64,000 nucleotides of DNA, from assembly GCF_009910365.1 (NCBI RefSeq), contig NZ_CP036423.1:1302001-1366000 (forward strand), given 5' to 3'. Origin of the DNA: Aequoribacter fuscus. GTDB lineage: Bacteria > Pseudomonadota > Gammaproteobacteria > Pseudomonadales > Halieaceae. Below are positions 26,005-35,452 of this stretch, piece by piece. The position numbers were made by a program, and so were the translations under genes. The notes under the pieces were generated by a model. The model was not told where the DNA came from. It ran no database searches and was given only the letters and a program-made list of their open reading frames with translations. Each line of letters begins with the position of its first letter. Within the stretch, counting starts at the first letter, position 1.

Positions 26005-27052
26005 GACGCAAATCTGATGTTACGAGTGGGTCAGACGGTAGAGCTCTGACCTCACTTGGCGGCATTCCAAACCAACGACGGCAAGCTCGTCTAAAATTTG
26101 CGACGTCGTTGTAGCCTAAGATGGCTGCAATGGCCTCAGTCGATAGCGTCGTCTCTTGCAAGTGTCTTGCGGCGAGTTCCGCAAGGGTACTGTCACGCAC
26201 CTGTCGGTAGCTAGTGCCCTCGGCAGCGAGCCTCCGGGCGATGGTGCGCTTGGAGGTGAACATCGCTCGAGCAAGCATATCTTCGCTGACCGTCGCCGCG
26301 GGCTGTGACAGCATTAATTGCCGCAGCCGATCGGCCAACGTCAGATGCTTTCTGGGGGCTGACTGCAATATCTCTTCGCACAAATCTCGGGCGCGCTGAT
26401 AAGACTGTGTGTCGCTCGAGACATTGGCGTATTGCGCGAACTGTGAGGGAATCCAAAAAGCATCTGTCTCTGCGTCGAAACTGACCTCCGCTCTCAGTGC
26501 CTCGTGGTACTTCTCGGCGTAGCTCGGTGCTGGGTAAGAAAACGTGAATTTTAAATCGGGCAGAGCTTCGCCTGTCACAGCGTCGGCCACCGCTTTGACC
26601 ACAAGCGCAAAGCATTCAGTTAAGTGAATTCTATTTTCTTCACTGACTGGCACTGTAATTTTCAGGCGACAGCATAAATAGTTTTCGACGTCTGCGATTT
26701 CTAAATGAGTAAACGATATTCGCAAAGGTAAGAAGTCGCGCAGGGCCATCATGGCACGCATCAGGGTGGGGCTGCTAAGCGCCAGATATCCGATAGGGCC
26801 GAAGGTGTTGGGTGTGAGTTGGCTACCTGCGACCAAGCCAAATCCTGGCTTGCCGTACAAGGCGCGTGCGTTATCGATAATGACCATTTGCGATTGCGCG
26901 CTGATCAATGTGTTGTCACCTGGCATCAGTATGGCCGGATCTAAGCCAGAGCCGGCCAGTAAGCGCGGTAAGTCGCGCTCTTGTAAATTTAGAACACGCG
27001 CCGTAATTCGCGTGTAGAGCGAGGGTATGAAATCTTCCCGTCGTTGACTCAT
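25982..27052 (-). CDS. AraC family transcriptional regulator
   Basis: 356 residues. The N-terminal part is of the arabinose-binding-like type (PF12625-like: GLDPAIL, PNTFGPIGYLALSS). The C-terminal double helix-turn-helix lies near 255-340, including SKRTIARRLAAEG and IAAILGYNDVANFRRACRRWFG. Members of this class often control genes for fatty acid, sterol or hydrocarbon use. It is divergent from the ferredoxin gene, with 118 bases between, so it may control that gene. Confidence 0.9.
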   Translation of the reverse strand: MSQRREDFIPSLYTRITARVLNLQERDLPRLLAGSGLDPAILMPGDNTLISAQSQMVIIDNARALYGKPGFGLVAGSQLTPNTFGPIGYLALSSPTLMRAMMALRDFLPLRISFTHLEIADVENYLCCRLKITVPVSEENRIHLTECFALVVKAVADAVTGEALPDLKFTFSYPAPSYAEKYHEALRAEVSFDAETDAFWIPSQFAQYANVSSDTQSYQRARDLCEEILQSAPRKHLTLADRLRQLMLSQPAATVSEDMLARAMFTSKRTIARRLAAEGTSYRQVRDSTLAELAARHLQETTLSTEAIAAILGYNDVANFRRACRRWFGMPPSEVRALPSDPLVTSDLRLRASSEH

Positions 27053-27170
27053 GTTGACACCGATTACTCGAAAACACAGAGTGTCCTAAAAAATACGCAT
27101 TGTGTCAAAATAAGACCGCCTTTAAACTCCGCTATTCGTTACAATATCGGAATAACACAAGGAGCATATT

Positions 27171-27491
27171 ATGGTTAGCATTACCTTTATTCAGCACAAT
27201 GGCGATGAAATGACGATCGACGCGGAAGAGGGTCGTTCATTGATGGAAAATGCTATCGCCAAGGGCGTTGACGGTATCGACGCTGACTGCGGTGGTGGTT
27301 GTGCCTGCGGAACGTGCCACGTGTTTATCAGCGAGGCCTACATGGATAAGTTATCTGCTCAAGATGAGCTCGAGGACGCGATGTTAAGCATGCGCCCAGA
27401 TCGCGAGGCGAATTCCCGCTTGAGTTGTCAGGTGCAAGTGACCGAGGCGCTCGACGGTATGGTCGTCAACGTCCCAGAATATCAAATGTAA
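27171..27491 (+). CDS. 2Fe-2S ferredoxin, adrenodoxin/putidaredoxin type
   Basis: 106 residues. Cysteines C40, C46, C49 (Cx5Cx2C) and C86 bind the 2Fe-2S cluster, with an extra cysteine at 44. The DELEDAMLSMRPDREANSRLSCQV segment is typical of ferredoxins that pass electrons to cytochrome P450s. Neither a P450 nor a reductase gene lies in the window, so its partners are elsewhere. AAGGAG precedes the ATG. A terminator follows. Confidence 0.92.
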   Translation: MVSITFIQHNGDEMTIDAEEGRSLMENAIAKGVDGIDADCGGGCACGTCHVFISEAYMDKLSAQDELEDAMLSMRPDREANSRLSCQVQVTEALDGMVVNVPEYQM

Positions 27492-27496
27492 GGTCT

Positions 27497-27534
27497 CGAG
27501 CAGGCTAGCCCCGGTGTCTGGCCTGCTCGTCTTT
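27497..27534. terminator. Terminator between ferredoxin and tetR
   Basis: CGAGCAGGC and GCCTGCTCG form a perfect 9-bp stem with a 15-base loop, followed by TCTTT on the plus strand. It ends the ferredoxin message and lies over the last codons of the convergent TetR gene. Confidence 0.75.
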
Positions 27535-28140
27535 AATGCCTTGCAAAAACGTATAGGCACTGTCCGTCAGACATTGAAAAATACACAAATTTGGCGCTAA
27601 ACGATTCAAACGTTTGGTCATTTGCAAACTCACTAAACCGTGTCCCATCGCCATAAGCTTCACGGCAAGTTCTCGGGGTTCAGTCGTCAGTTGTTCGGCT
27701 TTCACCCAGTCATCGACCAAGTCTACCAGCTCGTTAAAGGCTCCGAGGGTTGTAAGCTCGGCATTCTCTAGCGTATCGACCAGGACTTCGCCCCACATTA
27801 GGTCGTAGAATGCCGCTTTTTGCGTGACATAGCGCATGTAGGCGTGACCAGAGCTAATGATGCGGTCGATGCTCCCGCGAGGGTGAGGCTCGATGGCGTG
27901 ATTTATGGCGGAATGCAGACCGATGAACCCAAGTTCTGCCACCCGCGCGAGCAGGTCCTCTTTGTCTTTGAAGTGTCGGTAGGGTGCGCCCGAGCTAACG
28001 CCTGCTCTGCGAGCCGCTTCAGACATAGTAAAGTCAATGCTGCCGCGCTCCTCGATCAGCTCGGCGGCTGCGAGTATCAGAGTATTTTTTAAGTCGCCGT
28101 GGTGGTAGGGGTTGCTTGCTGACGCTCTGCTTGAGGTCAT
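27505..28140 (-). CDS. TetR family repressor of the adjacent RND pump
   Basis: 211 residues. The N-terminal helix-turn-helix is clear (FTMSEAARRAGVSSGAPYRHFKDKEDLLARV). The helical C-terminal ligand domain is divergent, as usual. The ATG overlaps the pump permease stop by 4 bases, so the repressor is the third gene of the operon it probably controls. The twin palindromes at 32369-32403, over the operon promoter, are the natural operator. Confidence 0.9.
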   Translation of the reverse strand: MTSSRASASNPYHHGDLKNTLILAAAELIEERGSIDFTMSEAARRAGVSSGAPYRHFKDKEDLLARVAELGFIGLHSAINHAIEPHPRGSIDRIISSGHAYMRYVTQKAAFYDLMWGEVLVDTLENAELTTLGAFNELVDLVDDWVKAEQLTTEPRELAVKLMAMGHGLVSLQMTKRLNRLAPNLCIFQCLTDSAYTFLQGIKDEQARHRG

Positions 28141-31100
28141 GCGTGCACCTCTAACGCTTCGGTGGTTTCGGCGGCGCGCGATGAGCGAGCGACTAACAAA
28201 AACGCTGGGGGCACCAGATAAAAACTAATCAGGGTCGACAACAAGACACCACCAGCGATCGCCATGGCAAAGGGAGGCCAAAATTGGCCGCCATCTAAAA
28301 TGAGCGGCAGAAAGCCTCCGAAGGTGGTAATCGTAGTCGAGACGATATGGCGACTTGAATCCATGACGACATTACGCATACTGAGGACCTCGCCACGCGC
28401 AGCGTCAGTATCGAGCTGAAGCGCGGTGATAATGATGATCGCGGCGTTAATAGAGACACCAATCGAGCCAATCACACCAATCAAGGCTTGTAAGCCGAAG
28501 GGGTAGCTAAAAATCTCGATGGCCAATAGGCTGAGCGTCATCGAGCACAGGCAAACCAAAAAGCCCACCGCGGTTAAACGCCAGGAGTTGAAGGTCAGTA
28601 GCATCGTCGCGAGTAACGAGGCCATGATTAACCCGAGCGGTGCCATGATATAACCGACGACCTCGGCGCGCTCGTTGGCATCACCACCAAATTTGATGCT
28701 GTAGCCGGGAGGGAGCTCGATGGGGTCACTTTCTAAATCGGCTTGCAGCTCTTTAAGGGCCTCCTCCGGTAATATCCCGCGTACCAAATAGCCTTGGACG
28801 GTGTTCAGACGCTCGCCGTCTTGTCTGGTAATTGGGCTGTAGCTGGGCACCAGTTTGAAGTCACTGACGGCACTTAAGGGAATATAGTTACTCTCAGTGT
28901 TAAAGCCTGCGGGTGCTTGCAAGTGCGTTAGGGCGTTGGTGCCGGTCCAGTTGTCCGACGCTAGGCGCACCCGGATGGGAAGTCGCTGCGTACCCTCCAA
29001 GATCTCGCCGCTGGTCGTACCTGACAAAGCGGCTCCGACATTAGCCGCGAGGCTCGCTACATCGAACCCGGTGTACTTAAGCGCTTCCTCTTTTACCTGC
29101 AATTCCACTTTGGGTGGAGCCCCCAAAATTGAGGCATTGGTGTGCGTTACGGCGGGAATACGTGCCATTCTTTCTCTGAAAAGATTGCCGTATTCACGCA
29201 AGGTGGTCAGATCGGGGCCATAGATCTCGACCTCCAATGGCGCAGAAACGGGCGGACCTTGATCGATGCCTCGTACCACCGATCGCGCATTGGGAAATGC
29301 GTGGTCCAGTTGACCTTGCAGCTCGCGAATGGCCGCATTGGTTTTTTTGGGATCACGAGTCAGTACCAAGGCTTCCGCCCAAGTCGAGACACCGTCCATT
29401 TTGCGATACATGTTGTAGTAGAAAGGCGGTGCGCTCTCGCCCACCGTCCAGTCGATGCGTCGTACCTGAGGATGCTGACGAACAAAGGCATCCATCGCCT
29501 TGGCTGTCGCGAGGGTTTCATCGATCGAGCGTCCGTTGGGGAGTTTGACTTGGATGTAAATTTGGTCGCGGTCAGTCCCAGGAAAAAATTGCGACGTCAG
29601 CGTTGGAAAGGCCAATATCCCGACGACCGGCAGTACCAGGGCGCACGTAATCGCCGTCTTTGGAAAGGCCAGCGCAGCATCTAATGAACTTGCCAGCTTG
29701 TCACTCAGCCACTTCATGGTGACGCCCTGTTGCATAAAGCCCGTGCTGTCGCCATCGGGGAGTAGCCTCGCCGCGAGGACCGGTGTAATCGCGAGTGCCA
29801 ACACCAACGACGTGACCAGCATTATGATGACCGAGGTTGCAATGGAACCCATGAATGAGCCGGCGGGGCCAGGTAGTAAGGCGAGCGGCAAAAACGTTAA
29901 GACGGTGGTTACTGTAGAGCTCAATAGGGGAATAAACATACGGTTGACGCTTAGCTCGATGGCATGGCGACGGGATGCCCCTTCCTGTAGGCGCTTACGC
30001 ACGTCGTCCGTCATAACAATCGAACCATCCACCAAAAGTCCTAGAGCCACTATGAGCCCGGTTATCGACATTTGGTGCAATGACATACCAATTAATTGCA
30101 TGATGGTTAAGGCGGTAAACGCACACAAGGGTAAAATGATCGATACCACGATCGCCGCGCGCCAACCTAAAGTGAGGAGCAATACGCCTATGACAATGGC
30201 GACCCCCATCACTAAGTTACCGAAAACACTCGCAAGACGCTCTTCGCTGTATTTGCCCTGATCGTAAGAGATTTCGAACTTCAGCTCTGGCGCCAAGGTT
30301 CGCTGATACTCCCAAATCGCTTGCTCAAATTTCTTGGTCCACTGATCGACTTGCAGACCCGACTTCATGGCGATGCCGACCAAAATACCGCGTCGCCCAT
30401 CGGTCAGGACATAGCCTGAAGCAGGCGTTCGCTCGATCTTTTGAATGGTCGCTACATCGCTCAGGCGAGTAACACCGCCAGAGGCGTTCGTTTGCAGCAC
30501 AATTTGCCCGAGTTCTGCGGCGCTATCAAACTGTCCCTGGAGCTCTACCAGGAGATTATTATTTGCGCCTTGAGTTAAGCCAGCTGGGCGTTTGGAGTCC
30601 GCTCTGTTGACCGCGTCTATCACTTGACCTAAGGTCAGGCCGCGCACGATCAATTGTGTTTGATCGACAGCAACAAGCACCTCCTCGTTGGCTTCTCCGT
30701 ATATGTCTACCAGACTGGTGCCGCTGTAGTTACGGGCAAAATCAGCGAAGTTCTCGGCTGCGCGGCTAAGGACACCCATCGGGATGGTTTCGCCGTCCTT
30801 AGCACTCATAGCGACAATCGTAGTGTAGGCAATTAAGCGGTCATCATCGAAGATGGGGTTGCCAGCACCCTCAGGGAATCGCAAGCTCGCATCGCCTAAG
30901 GCATCGCGAATCTCGCCCCAGGTCACTTCCATCTCTTCATTGGTCAAAAAATCGGATAAGCGAATATTGATCGACGAGATATTGGCATTACTGATGGACG
31001 CAATCTCGTTGATCTGCGGTATTTTTTTAAGCTCTTCCTCAATTGGACGAGTGACCAGAGCCTCGACGCGGTCTGGCGTGGCGCCCGGGAACACGGTCGT

Positions 31101-31238
31101 CACTGTCGCCACAAAATTCATCATGGTTGGATCTTCTTGGCGACCGAGTTGTTGGAAGGCGTTTACACTAACTGCCACGATAACAACGATAATCAGCGTC
31201 AGATAACGAGATTTGTCGTAGAGTTTTTGCGCAATCAT
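28137..31238 (-). CDS. RND efflux transporter permease
   Basis: 1033 residues, the normal length for the AcrB/HAE family: twelve helices and two large periplasmic loops. Family marks include QLGRQEDPTMMNF, VFPGATPDRVE and the duplicated halves. The proton relay differs from AcrB. The DD pair in helix 4 reads DG here (D404, G405), and the helix-10 lysine position appears to be Asn or Ile (GVSINAA), as in some other RND branches. It exports an unknown compound with the adaptor encoded just upstream (4-base overlap). No outer-membrane channel gene is present, so a shared TolC is likely. Confidence 0.94.
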   Translation of the reverse strand: MIAQKLYDKSRYLTLIIVVIVAVSVNAFQQLGRQEDPTMMNFVATVTTVFPGATPDRVEALVTRPIEEELKKIPQINEIASISNANISSINIRLSDFLTNEEMEVTWGEIRDALGDASLRFPEGAGNPIFDDDRLIAYTTIVAMSAKDGETIPMGVLSRAAENFADFARNYSGTSLVDIYGEANEEVLVAVDQTQLIVRGLTLGQVIDAVNRADSKRPAGLTQGANNNLLVELQGQFDSAAELGQIVLQTNASGGVTRLSDVATIQKIERTPASGYVLTDGRRGILVGIAMKSGLQVDQWTKKFEQAIWEYQRTLAPELKFEISYDQGKYSEERLASVFGNLVMGVAIVIGVLLLTLGWRAAIVVSIILPLCAFTALTIMQLIGMSLHQMSITGLIVALGLLVDGSIVMTDDVRKRLQEGASRRHAIELSVNRMFIPLLSSTVTTVLTFLPLALLPGPAGSFMGSIATSVIIMLVTSLVLALAITPVLAARLLPDGDSTGFMQQGVTMKWLSDKLASSLDAALAFPKTAITCALVLPVVGILAFPTLTSQFFPGTDRDQIYIQVKLPNGRSIDETLATAKAMDAFVRQHPQVRRIDWTVGESAPPFYYNMYRKMDGVSTWAEALVLTRDPKKTNAAIRELQGQLDHAFPNARSVVRGIDQGPPVSAPLEVEIYGPDLTTLREYGNLFRERMARIPAVTHTNASILGAPPKVELQVKEEALKYTGFDVASLAANVGAALSGTTSGEILEGTQRLPIRVRLASDNWTGTNALTHLQAPAGFNTESNYIPLSAVSDFKLVPSYSPITRQDGERLNTVQGYLVRGILPEEALKELQADLESDPIELPPGYSIKFGGDANERAEVVGYIMAPLGLIMASLLATMLLTFNSWRLTAVGFLVCLCSMTLSLLAIEIFSYPFGLQALIGVIGSIGVSINAAIIIITALQLDTDAARGEVLSMRNVVMDSSRHIVSTTITTFGGFLPLILDGGQFWPPFAMAIAGGVLLSTLISFYLVPPAFLLVARSSRAAETTEALEVHA

Positions 31239-32353
31239 TGGGCGGCCTCTACTGGGTTGATCGCCATGCCAGGAACCAAGCGGTGGGTGCCGCTGGCGAT
31301 GACCTTGTCGCCGTTCTTCAATGAGCCTCGGACGTACACGCGGTCATCGGCAAAGTCGATGATCTCGAGAATGGCCCGCTCCGTCACGATGCTACCCTCT
31401 TGGTTGGCGCGCGCTACAAGTGCGGTCCACAGCCCGCGTCCACCTTCCGTCAAGGCGGTCATGGGTAACCATCCGCCGGCAGTTTCGATCGTGATTGCGT
31501 GGTGCAAGACGGCAACTTGCCCGGGGGTCGCCTCGCTGTTATCGGGCAATGCAATTCGGATCGTTTGTGTTCGTGTCCGCAGGTCTAATTTACTGCTGAT
31601 GCCGAGAATACGCCCGACAATCGCGTCGCCATCGATGTAGACCGTGACGACCTCGTCGACTGCGAGTCGAGTCGCAACCTGCGCCGGTATCCCGATAATA
31701 GCTTCGCGACCTTCTGTGCTGGTGATGTCATAAATAGGCGAGCCTGAGGCGACGACGGCACCGATGCTTGCATGCCGAGCGTTGACGGTCGCGTTGAAGG
31801 GCAATCTTAATTCGCTCTTAGTCAGTGCAACGTTGATCGCTGAAAGTTCTGCTTGCAGCGCAGTCTCGGTAGCCTTGGCACTGTCCAAACCCAAACGCGC
31901 CTCGTCGAACTGTCCTTGCGAGACAGCACCTTGAGCGAACAAATCGCGAATTCGGTCAAATTGCAGCCTAGCGAGCTCTCCCTGCGCTTTTGCTTGCGCA
32001 AGCCGCCCAGCGGTCGCGCTTTGGTTAGCGACTAGGGACCGCGTATCGAGCCGCGCTACGATTTGCCCAGCTTTGGCCGTGTCGCCCACCCTAAGGCCTA
32101 GCGAAATCAGAGTGCCGGGGATTTCAAAGGCAAGACGAGTATCTTCTTTGGCGGTAACGATACCAGCAAAGGTCACCGTCTTCTTGTAGCTGTCTTGCTC
32201 AACGAAGCGTGTTATCTCTGCATCGAGTGCTCGATCTGCATCGACTGCAACTGTCGCAGGGGCTTTAGTGTACAGCGCACCGGTCAGTAAGGTTGCGGCA
32301 CCGCCGGCAATGCAAAGCGCTAAGATGCTAACGAGAGGACGGGGAAGGGGCAT
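31235..32353 (-). CDS. RND efflux periplasmic adaptor (membrane fusion protein)
   Basis: 372 residues from the ATG at 32353 (MPLPRPLVS). A longer frame exists, but it would run through the operator and -10 box, so it cannot be the true start. An N-terminal anchor helix near 7-27 precedes a lipoyl half (GDTAKAGQIVARLD), an alpha-hairpin coiled coil (residues about 95-165) and the second lipoyl half with beta-barrel. It links the permease to an outer-membrane channel. It is the first gene of the adaptor-permease-TetR operon. Confidence 0.93.
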   Translation of the reverse strand: MPLPRPLVSILALCIAGGAATLLTGALYTKAPATVAVDADRALDAEITRFVEQDSYKKTVTFAGIVTAKEDTRLAFEIPGTLISLGLRVGDTAKAGQIVARLDTRSLVANQSATAGRLAQAKAQGELARLQFDRIRDLFAQGAVSQGQFDEARLGLDSAKATETALQAELSAINVALTKSELRLPFNATVNARHASIGAVVASGSPIYDITSTEGREAIIGIPAQVATRLAVDEVVTVYIDGDAIVGRILGISSKLDLRTRTQTIRIALPDNSEATPGQVAVLHHAITIETAGGWLPMTALTEGGRGLWTALVARANQEGSIVTERAILEIIDFADDRVYVRGSLKNGDKVIASGTHRLVPGMAINPVEAAQ

Positions 32354-32368
32354 GAGCTTGGACTCGAA

Positions 32369-32403
32369 GTAAGAAGTTCTTACATAATGTAAGAGGTTCT
32401 TAC
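32369..32403. promoter_or_regulatory. Twin palindromic operators of the RND pump operon
   Basis: Two 15-base boxes are separated by 5 bases. GTAAGAAGTTCTTAC (32369-32383) is a perfect palindrome and GTAAGAGGTTCTTAC (32389-32403) differs at one base. They cover the -10 element and spacer of the promoter below, the expected place for TetR repression. The spacing of box starts is 20 bases, about two helical turns. Confidence 0.85.
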
Positions 32404-32414
32404 ACACATGTCAA
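32386..32414 (-). promoter_or_regulatory. Sigma-70 promoter of the RND operon
   Basis: On the minus strand a perfect -35, TTGACA (32409-32414), lies 17 bases from TACATT (32386-32391). Box 2 of the operator fills the spacer and the -10 edge, and box 1 covers the start site near 32379. Confidence 0.8.
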
Positions 32415-32484
32415 TTCTCAGGCTCGGCTTGCATGCAATAGAGAATTCTGAGAGTATTGCGCGCCCTAGAGATAGGCTCGCTAT

Positions 32485-32596
32485 GGTCGCCCAGGCGGTC
32501 CCCTCGCAACGAGAGTTGGTAAACCCCGCCAGGCCCGGAAGGGAGCAACGGTAGTCAATGCATCGTGTGCCGGGGTGTGGCTGTTTGGGCGGCCTC
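32485..32596 (+). ncRNA. ffs: Signal recognition particle 4.5S RNA
   Basis: The apical domain is unmistakable: CAGGCCCGGAAGGGAGCA with the GGAA tetraloop, then GTGTGCCGGGGTGTGG, as in E. coli 4.5S RNA. The ends pair (GGTCGCCCA with TGGGCGGCC), giving a rod of about 110 bases. It binds Ffh to target membrane proteins. dnaX starts about 65 bases downstream, an arrangement common in this group. Confidence 0.95.
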
Positions 32597-32660
32597 CAAT
32601 TTCGCCTTTATGCCTTGTTAGTGTATGCTTAGCCGCTGATATTGTTGCAGGTTTAAATCC

Positions 32661-34520
32661 ATGGCGTACACGGTTCTGGCGCGCAAGTATCGCCCGCAGA
32701 TCTTTCGAGAAATGGTCGGGCAAGAGCACGTTTTAAAAGCGCTTATTAATGCCCTAGACCACGACAGGTTGCACCACGCCTATTTGTTTACTGGTACGCG
32801 AGGTGTGGGTAAAACCACCGTTGCCCGCGTGCTGGCAAAGTGCTTTAACTGTGATCAGGGTGTGAGCTCTGAACCCTGCGGTGTGTGCAGCGCCTGCCAA
32901 GAAATCGCAGAGGGGCGCAGCGTCGACCTTATCGAGGTAGATGCGGCGTCTCGAACCAAGGTCGAAGATACCCGTGAGCTGTTAGAGAACGTGCAGTATG
33001 CACCCTCACGTTCGCGCTACAAAATCTACTTGATCGACGAAGTTCACATGCTGTCGTCACACAGTTTTAACGCTCTGTTAAAAACCTTGGAAGAACCTCC
33101 AGAGCACGCCAAGTTTTTGCTGGCGACCACCGATCCGCAAAAGCTTCCGGCCACAATTCTGTCACGCTGTTTACAGTTTCATCTTAAAAATTTAAGTCCT
33201 GATCGGATCAGTGATTATCTCGCTCACGTATTAGAACGCGAAATGATTCAGGCGGATCCTGCCGCATTGGCCGAACTCGGGCGCGCTGCTGAGGGCAGTA
33301 TGCGCGACGCGCTCAGTTTGACCGATCAAGCCATCGCCTTTGGTGGGGGGCAAGTCAGAGCAGCGGATGTCAGTTCCATGCTAGGTAGTATTGGCAGCGG
33401 TAAGGTATTGCCTTTGTTACAGGCGCTGCAAGCAGGGCAGGCTAAAGACATGTTAGATGCCGTGAGTCTGCTCGCGGAGCACGGTGCAGATTTCGGTAAA
33501 GTCGTTGATATGTTGCAGCAATGGTTGCATCAGATTGCTCTGGCTCAATGGGTGCCAGGTAGCGTGCGGCATGCCGCAATGGACACCGAAGCAATACAAG
33601 CACTGGCGCACGTGATGGCGCCAGAAGATGTGCAGCTGTTTTACCAGATGCTGGCTGCGGGGCGTATGGACGTGGTCAGCAGTAGCGATCCTAAGGCGGC
33701 ATTCGAGATGTTGCTGCTACGCCTAATGGCTTTTCGACCCGCCATTGCGTTCAGTGATGAATCCATGAGCTTCGAGATGACCGCTGCGCAGACTGTCGCT
33801 TCGAGTGTCGTGTCGGTTGCGCACGACATCTCAGAGCAGGCGTCCACGGCTCAAACTCAATCGGCAGATAACCATGAGGGCTCTGACACGAACTTAGTGT
33901 CTGACTCGACTTCAGCGCCTGCACCTTGGGATGATCAGCCCGTGGCGCACCAACAAGATTCGCCACCATCCTGGGGCGAAGCGACTGCGCCTGATCAGGG
34001 TGACGCGCTTGCGAGCGCGGCTGTTGAGCCGAACGCTAACAGGGTGCCTTCAGTCGAACCGGCTATTTCGGAGGACCCGAGCCCAAAAAAGTCTGAAGCC
34101 GAAGCGCCCCTCGAATCGGTCGAGGTGCCTTTCCAGTTGGCGGTAGACACGTGGCCATCCGAATTTACGCGTTTGGGTTTGAGCGGGATCTTGTACAATG
34201 TGGTGTCGCACTGTGAGTGCCTGAGCGTGACGGCTGACGCGGTCGAGTTTCGTTTGGACGAGAATAATGCCTCGTTATTTAATGACACGCATGTGGCTAA
34301 ATTCGAGGCGGCTCTGAACCAGGCGGAGGGTGGTACTCGTAAGGTTGTTGTGAACATAGGTGCGGTGAAGCGAACACCCGCTCAGTGGCTTCAAGCGCGT
34401 GACGAAGAACGTTTGCGCGTTGCGACAGAGGCCATCTACAACGATCCGGTGGTACAAGCTTTGTGTCAAACATTTGATGCACAGGTCATTCCAGACTCTA
34501 TTAAGGCGAGGTTGAATTAA
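32661..34520 (+). CDS. dnaX: DNA polymerase III subunits tau/gamma
   Basis: The clamp-loader ATPase. 619 residues as tau. Walker [10 protein letters not shown] is at 45-53, the zinc cysteines are C64, C73, C76 and C79, Walker B is in IDEVHML, and the sensor region in [11 protein letters not shown]. The acidic, Ser/Thr/Pro-rich linker (residues about 390-490) leads to the tau C-terminal domains that bind DnaB and the alpha subunit. An E. coli-type frameshift site at 34070-34133 would give a gamma of 478 residues. The stop overlaps the ybaB ATG by one base. Confidence 0.97.
   Translation: MAYTVLARKYRPQIFREMVGQEHVLKALINALDHDRLHHAYLFTGTRGVGKTTVARVLAKCFNCDQGVSSEPCGVCSACQEIAEGRSVDLIEVDAASRTKVEDTRELLENVQYAPSRSRYKIYLIDEVHMLSSHSFNALLKTLEEPPEHAKFLLATTDPQKLPATILSRCLQFHLKNLSPDRISDYLAHVLEREMIQADPAALAELGRAAEGSMRDALSLTDQAIAFGGGQVRAADVSSMLGSIGSGKVLPLLQALQAGQAKDMLDAVSLLAEHGADFGKVVDMLQQWLHQIALAQWVPGSVRHAAMDTEAIQALAHVMAPEDVQLFYQMLAAGRMDVVSSSDPKAAFEMLLLRLMAFRPAIAFSDESMSFEMTAAQTVASSVVSVAHDISEQASTAQTQSADNHEGSDTNLVSDSTSAPAPWDDQPVAHQQDSPPSWGEATAPDQGDALASAAVEPNANRVPSVEPAISEDPSPKKSEAEAPLESVEVPFQLAVDTWPSEFTRLGLSGILYNVVSHCECLSVTADAVEFRLDENNASLFNDTHVAKFEAALNQAEGGTRKVVVNIGAVKRTPAQWLQARDEERLRVATEAIYNDPVVQALCQTFDAQVIPDSIKARLN
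34070..34133 (+). other. Programmed -1 frameshift site of dnaX (tau to gamma)
   Basis: All three elements known from E. coli are present. An internal GGAGG (34070-34074) ends 10 bases before the slippery heptamer A AAA AAG (34085-34091), which is in the correct frame (CCA AAA AAG). A hairpin follows: core CCTCGA/TCGAGG at 34109-34125, extended with mismatches to 34101-34133. After slipping, the frame reads one GTC codon and stops at TGA 34094-34096, giving gamma of 478 residues. Confidence 0.85.
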
Positions 34521-34849
34521 TGTTTAAAGGTGGCGGCTTGGGCGATTTGATGAAACAAGCTCAAGAAATGCAGGCGAAAATGCAGAGTGTGCAAGCCGAG
34601 ATTGAGGCCCTTAAAGTGGTGGGCGAATCGGGTGCGGGATTAGTGAAAGTGACGATGAACGGTCGGCATGACGTGACCGCTGTGGACATTGACCCGATGG
34701 TCATGACCGAAGAAAAAGCCATTTTGGAAGACCTGTTGGCCGCTGCGGTGAACGATGCCGTACGCCGTGTTGAAACCCAAAATCGAGAAAAAATGGCAGA
34801 AGTCACCGCGGGAATGAATCTTCCTGCGGGCATGAAAATGCCGTTTTAA
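34520..34849 (+). CDS. ybaB: YbaB/EbfC nucleoid-associated protein
   Basis: 109 residues. [22 protein letters not shown] is the usual opening, with a helical dimerisation region, and VTMNGRHDV follows. It binds DNA as a dimer in the cytoplasm. It lies between dnaX and recR, the standard order in many bacteria, with the ATG overlapping the dnaX stop. Confidence 0.96.
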   Translation: MFKGGGLGDLMKQAQEMQAKMQSVQAEIEALKVVGESGAGLVKVTMNGRHDVTAVDIDPMVMTEEKAILEDLLAAAVNDAVRRVETQNREKMAEVTAGMNLPAGMKMPF

Positions 34850-34855
34850 TACACC

Positions 34856-35452
34856 ATGAAACTCACCGCAATCGAGACATTAAATCAGGCGCTTCGCTGC
34901 TTGCCCGGTGTGGGCAATAAAAGTGCGAGCCGTATGACCCTGCATTTGTTGCAGCATAATCGTGGTGGTGCTTTGGCGTTAGCACAGGCACTGACAGATG
35001 CTGTCGAACGGGTTCAGTATTGCGACAGCTGTCGCAACTTTAGTGAAGAACCTGTGTGCCAGATCTGCCAGGACTCGCGCCGCGATGCCAGCGTGATCTG
35101 TGTCGTTGAAACGCCCTCTGACGTGACTGCCATTGAATCGACCTCAACGTTCAAGGGGCGTTATCACGTGCTGATGGGTCATTTGTCACCTCTAGACGGC
35201 GTTGGGCCCAACGACATTGGTCTTGATGTTTTGGAGGCTCGGGTTGCTGCAGGTGGTATCACCGAAGTGATTCTCGCCACCTCTTCGACTGTCGAAGGTG
35301 AGGCGACCGCACACTACATCGCCAGTATGATGCGCTCTAAGGGCGTGTCTGCGAGTCGTTTGGCGCGGGGTGTGCCGATGGGCGGCGAACTGGATTACGT
35401 CGATAGTTCAACCCTAGCACAAGCCTTATCTGGAAGGCGTCCTCTTGATTGA
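34856..35452 (+). CDS. recR: Recombination mediator RecR
   Basis: 198 residues. A helix-hairpin-helix (LPGVGNKSASRM), a four-cysteine zinc site (C56, C59, C68, C71), a Toprim domain starting at ICVVETPSDV and a C-terminal Walker B-like ARGVPMGGELDY make up the complete protein. It works with RecO and RecF at gaps and stalled forks. Its final codons overlap the start of rnd by 8 bases. Confidence 0.97.
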   Translation: MKLTAIETLNQALRCLPGVGNKSASRMTLHLLQHNRGGALALAQALTDAVERVQYCDSCRNFSEEPVCQICQDSRRDASVICVVETPSDVTAIESTSTFKGRYHVLMGHLSPLDGVGPNDIGLDVLEARVAAGGITEVILATSSTVEGEATAHYIASMMRSKGVSASRLARGVPMGGELDYVDSSTLAQALSGRRPLD

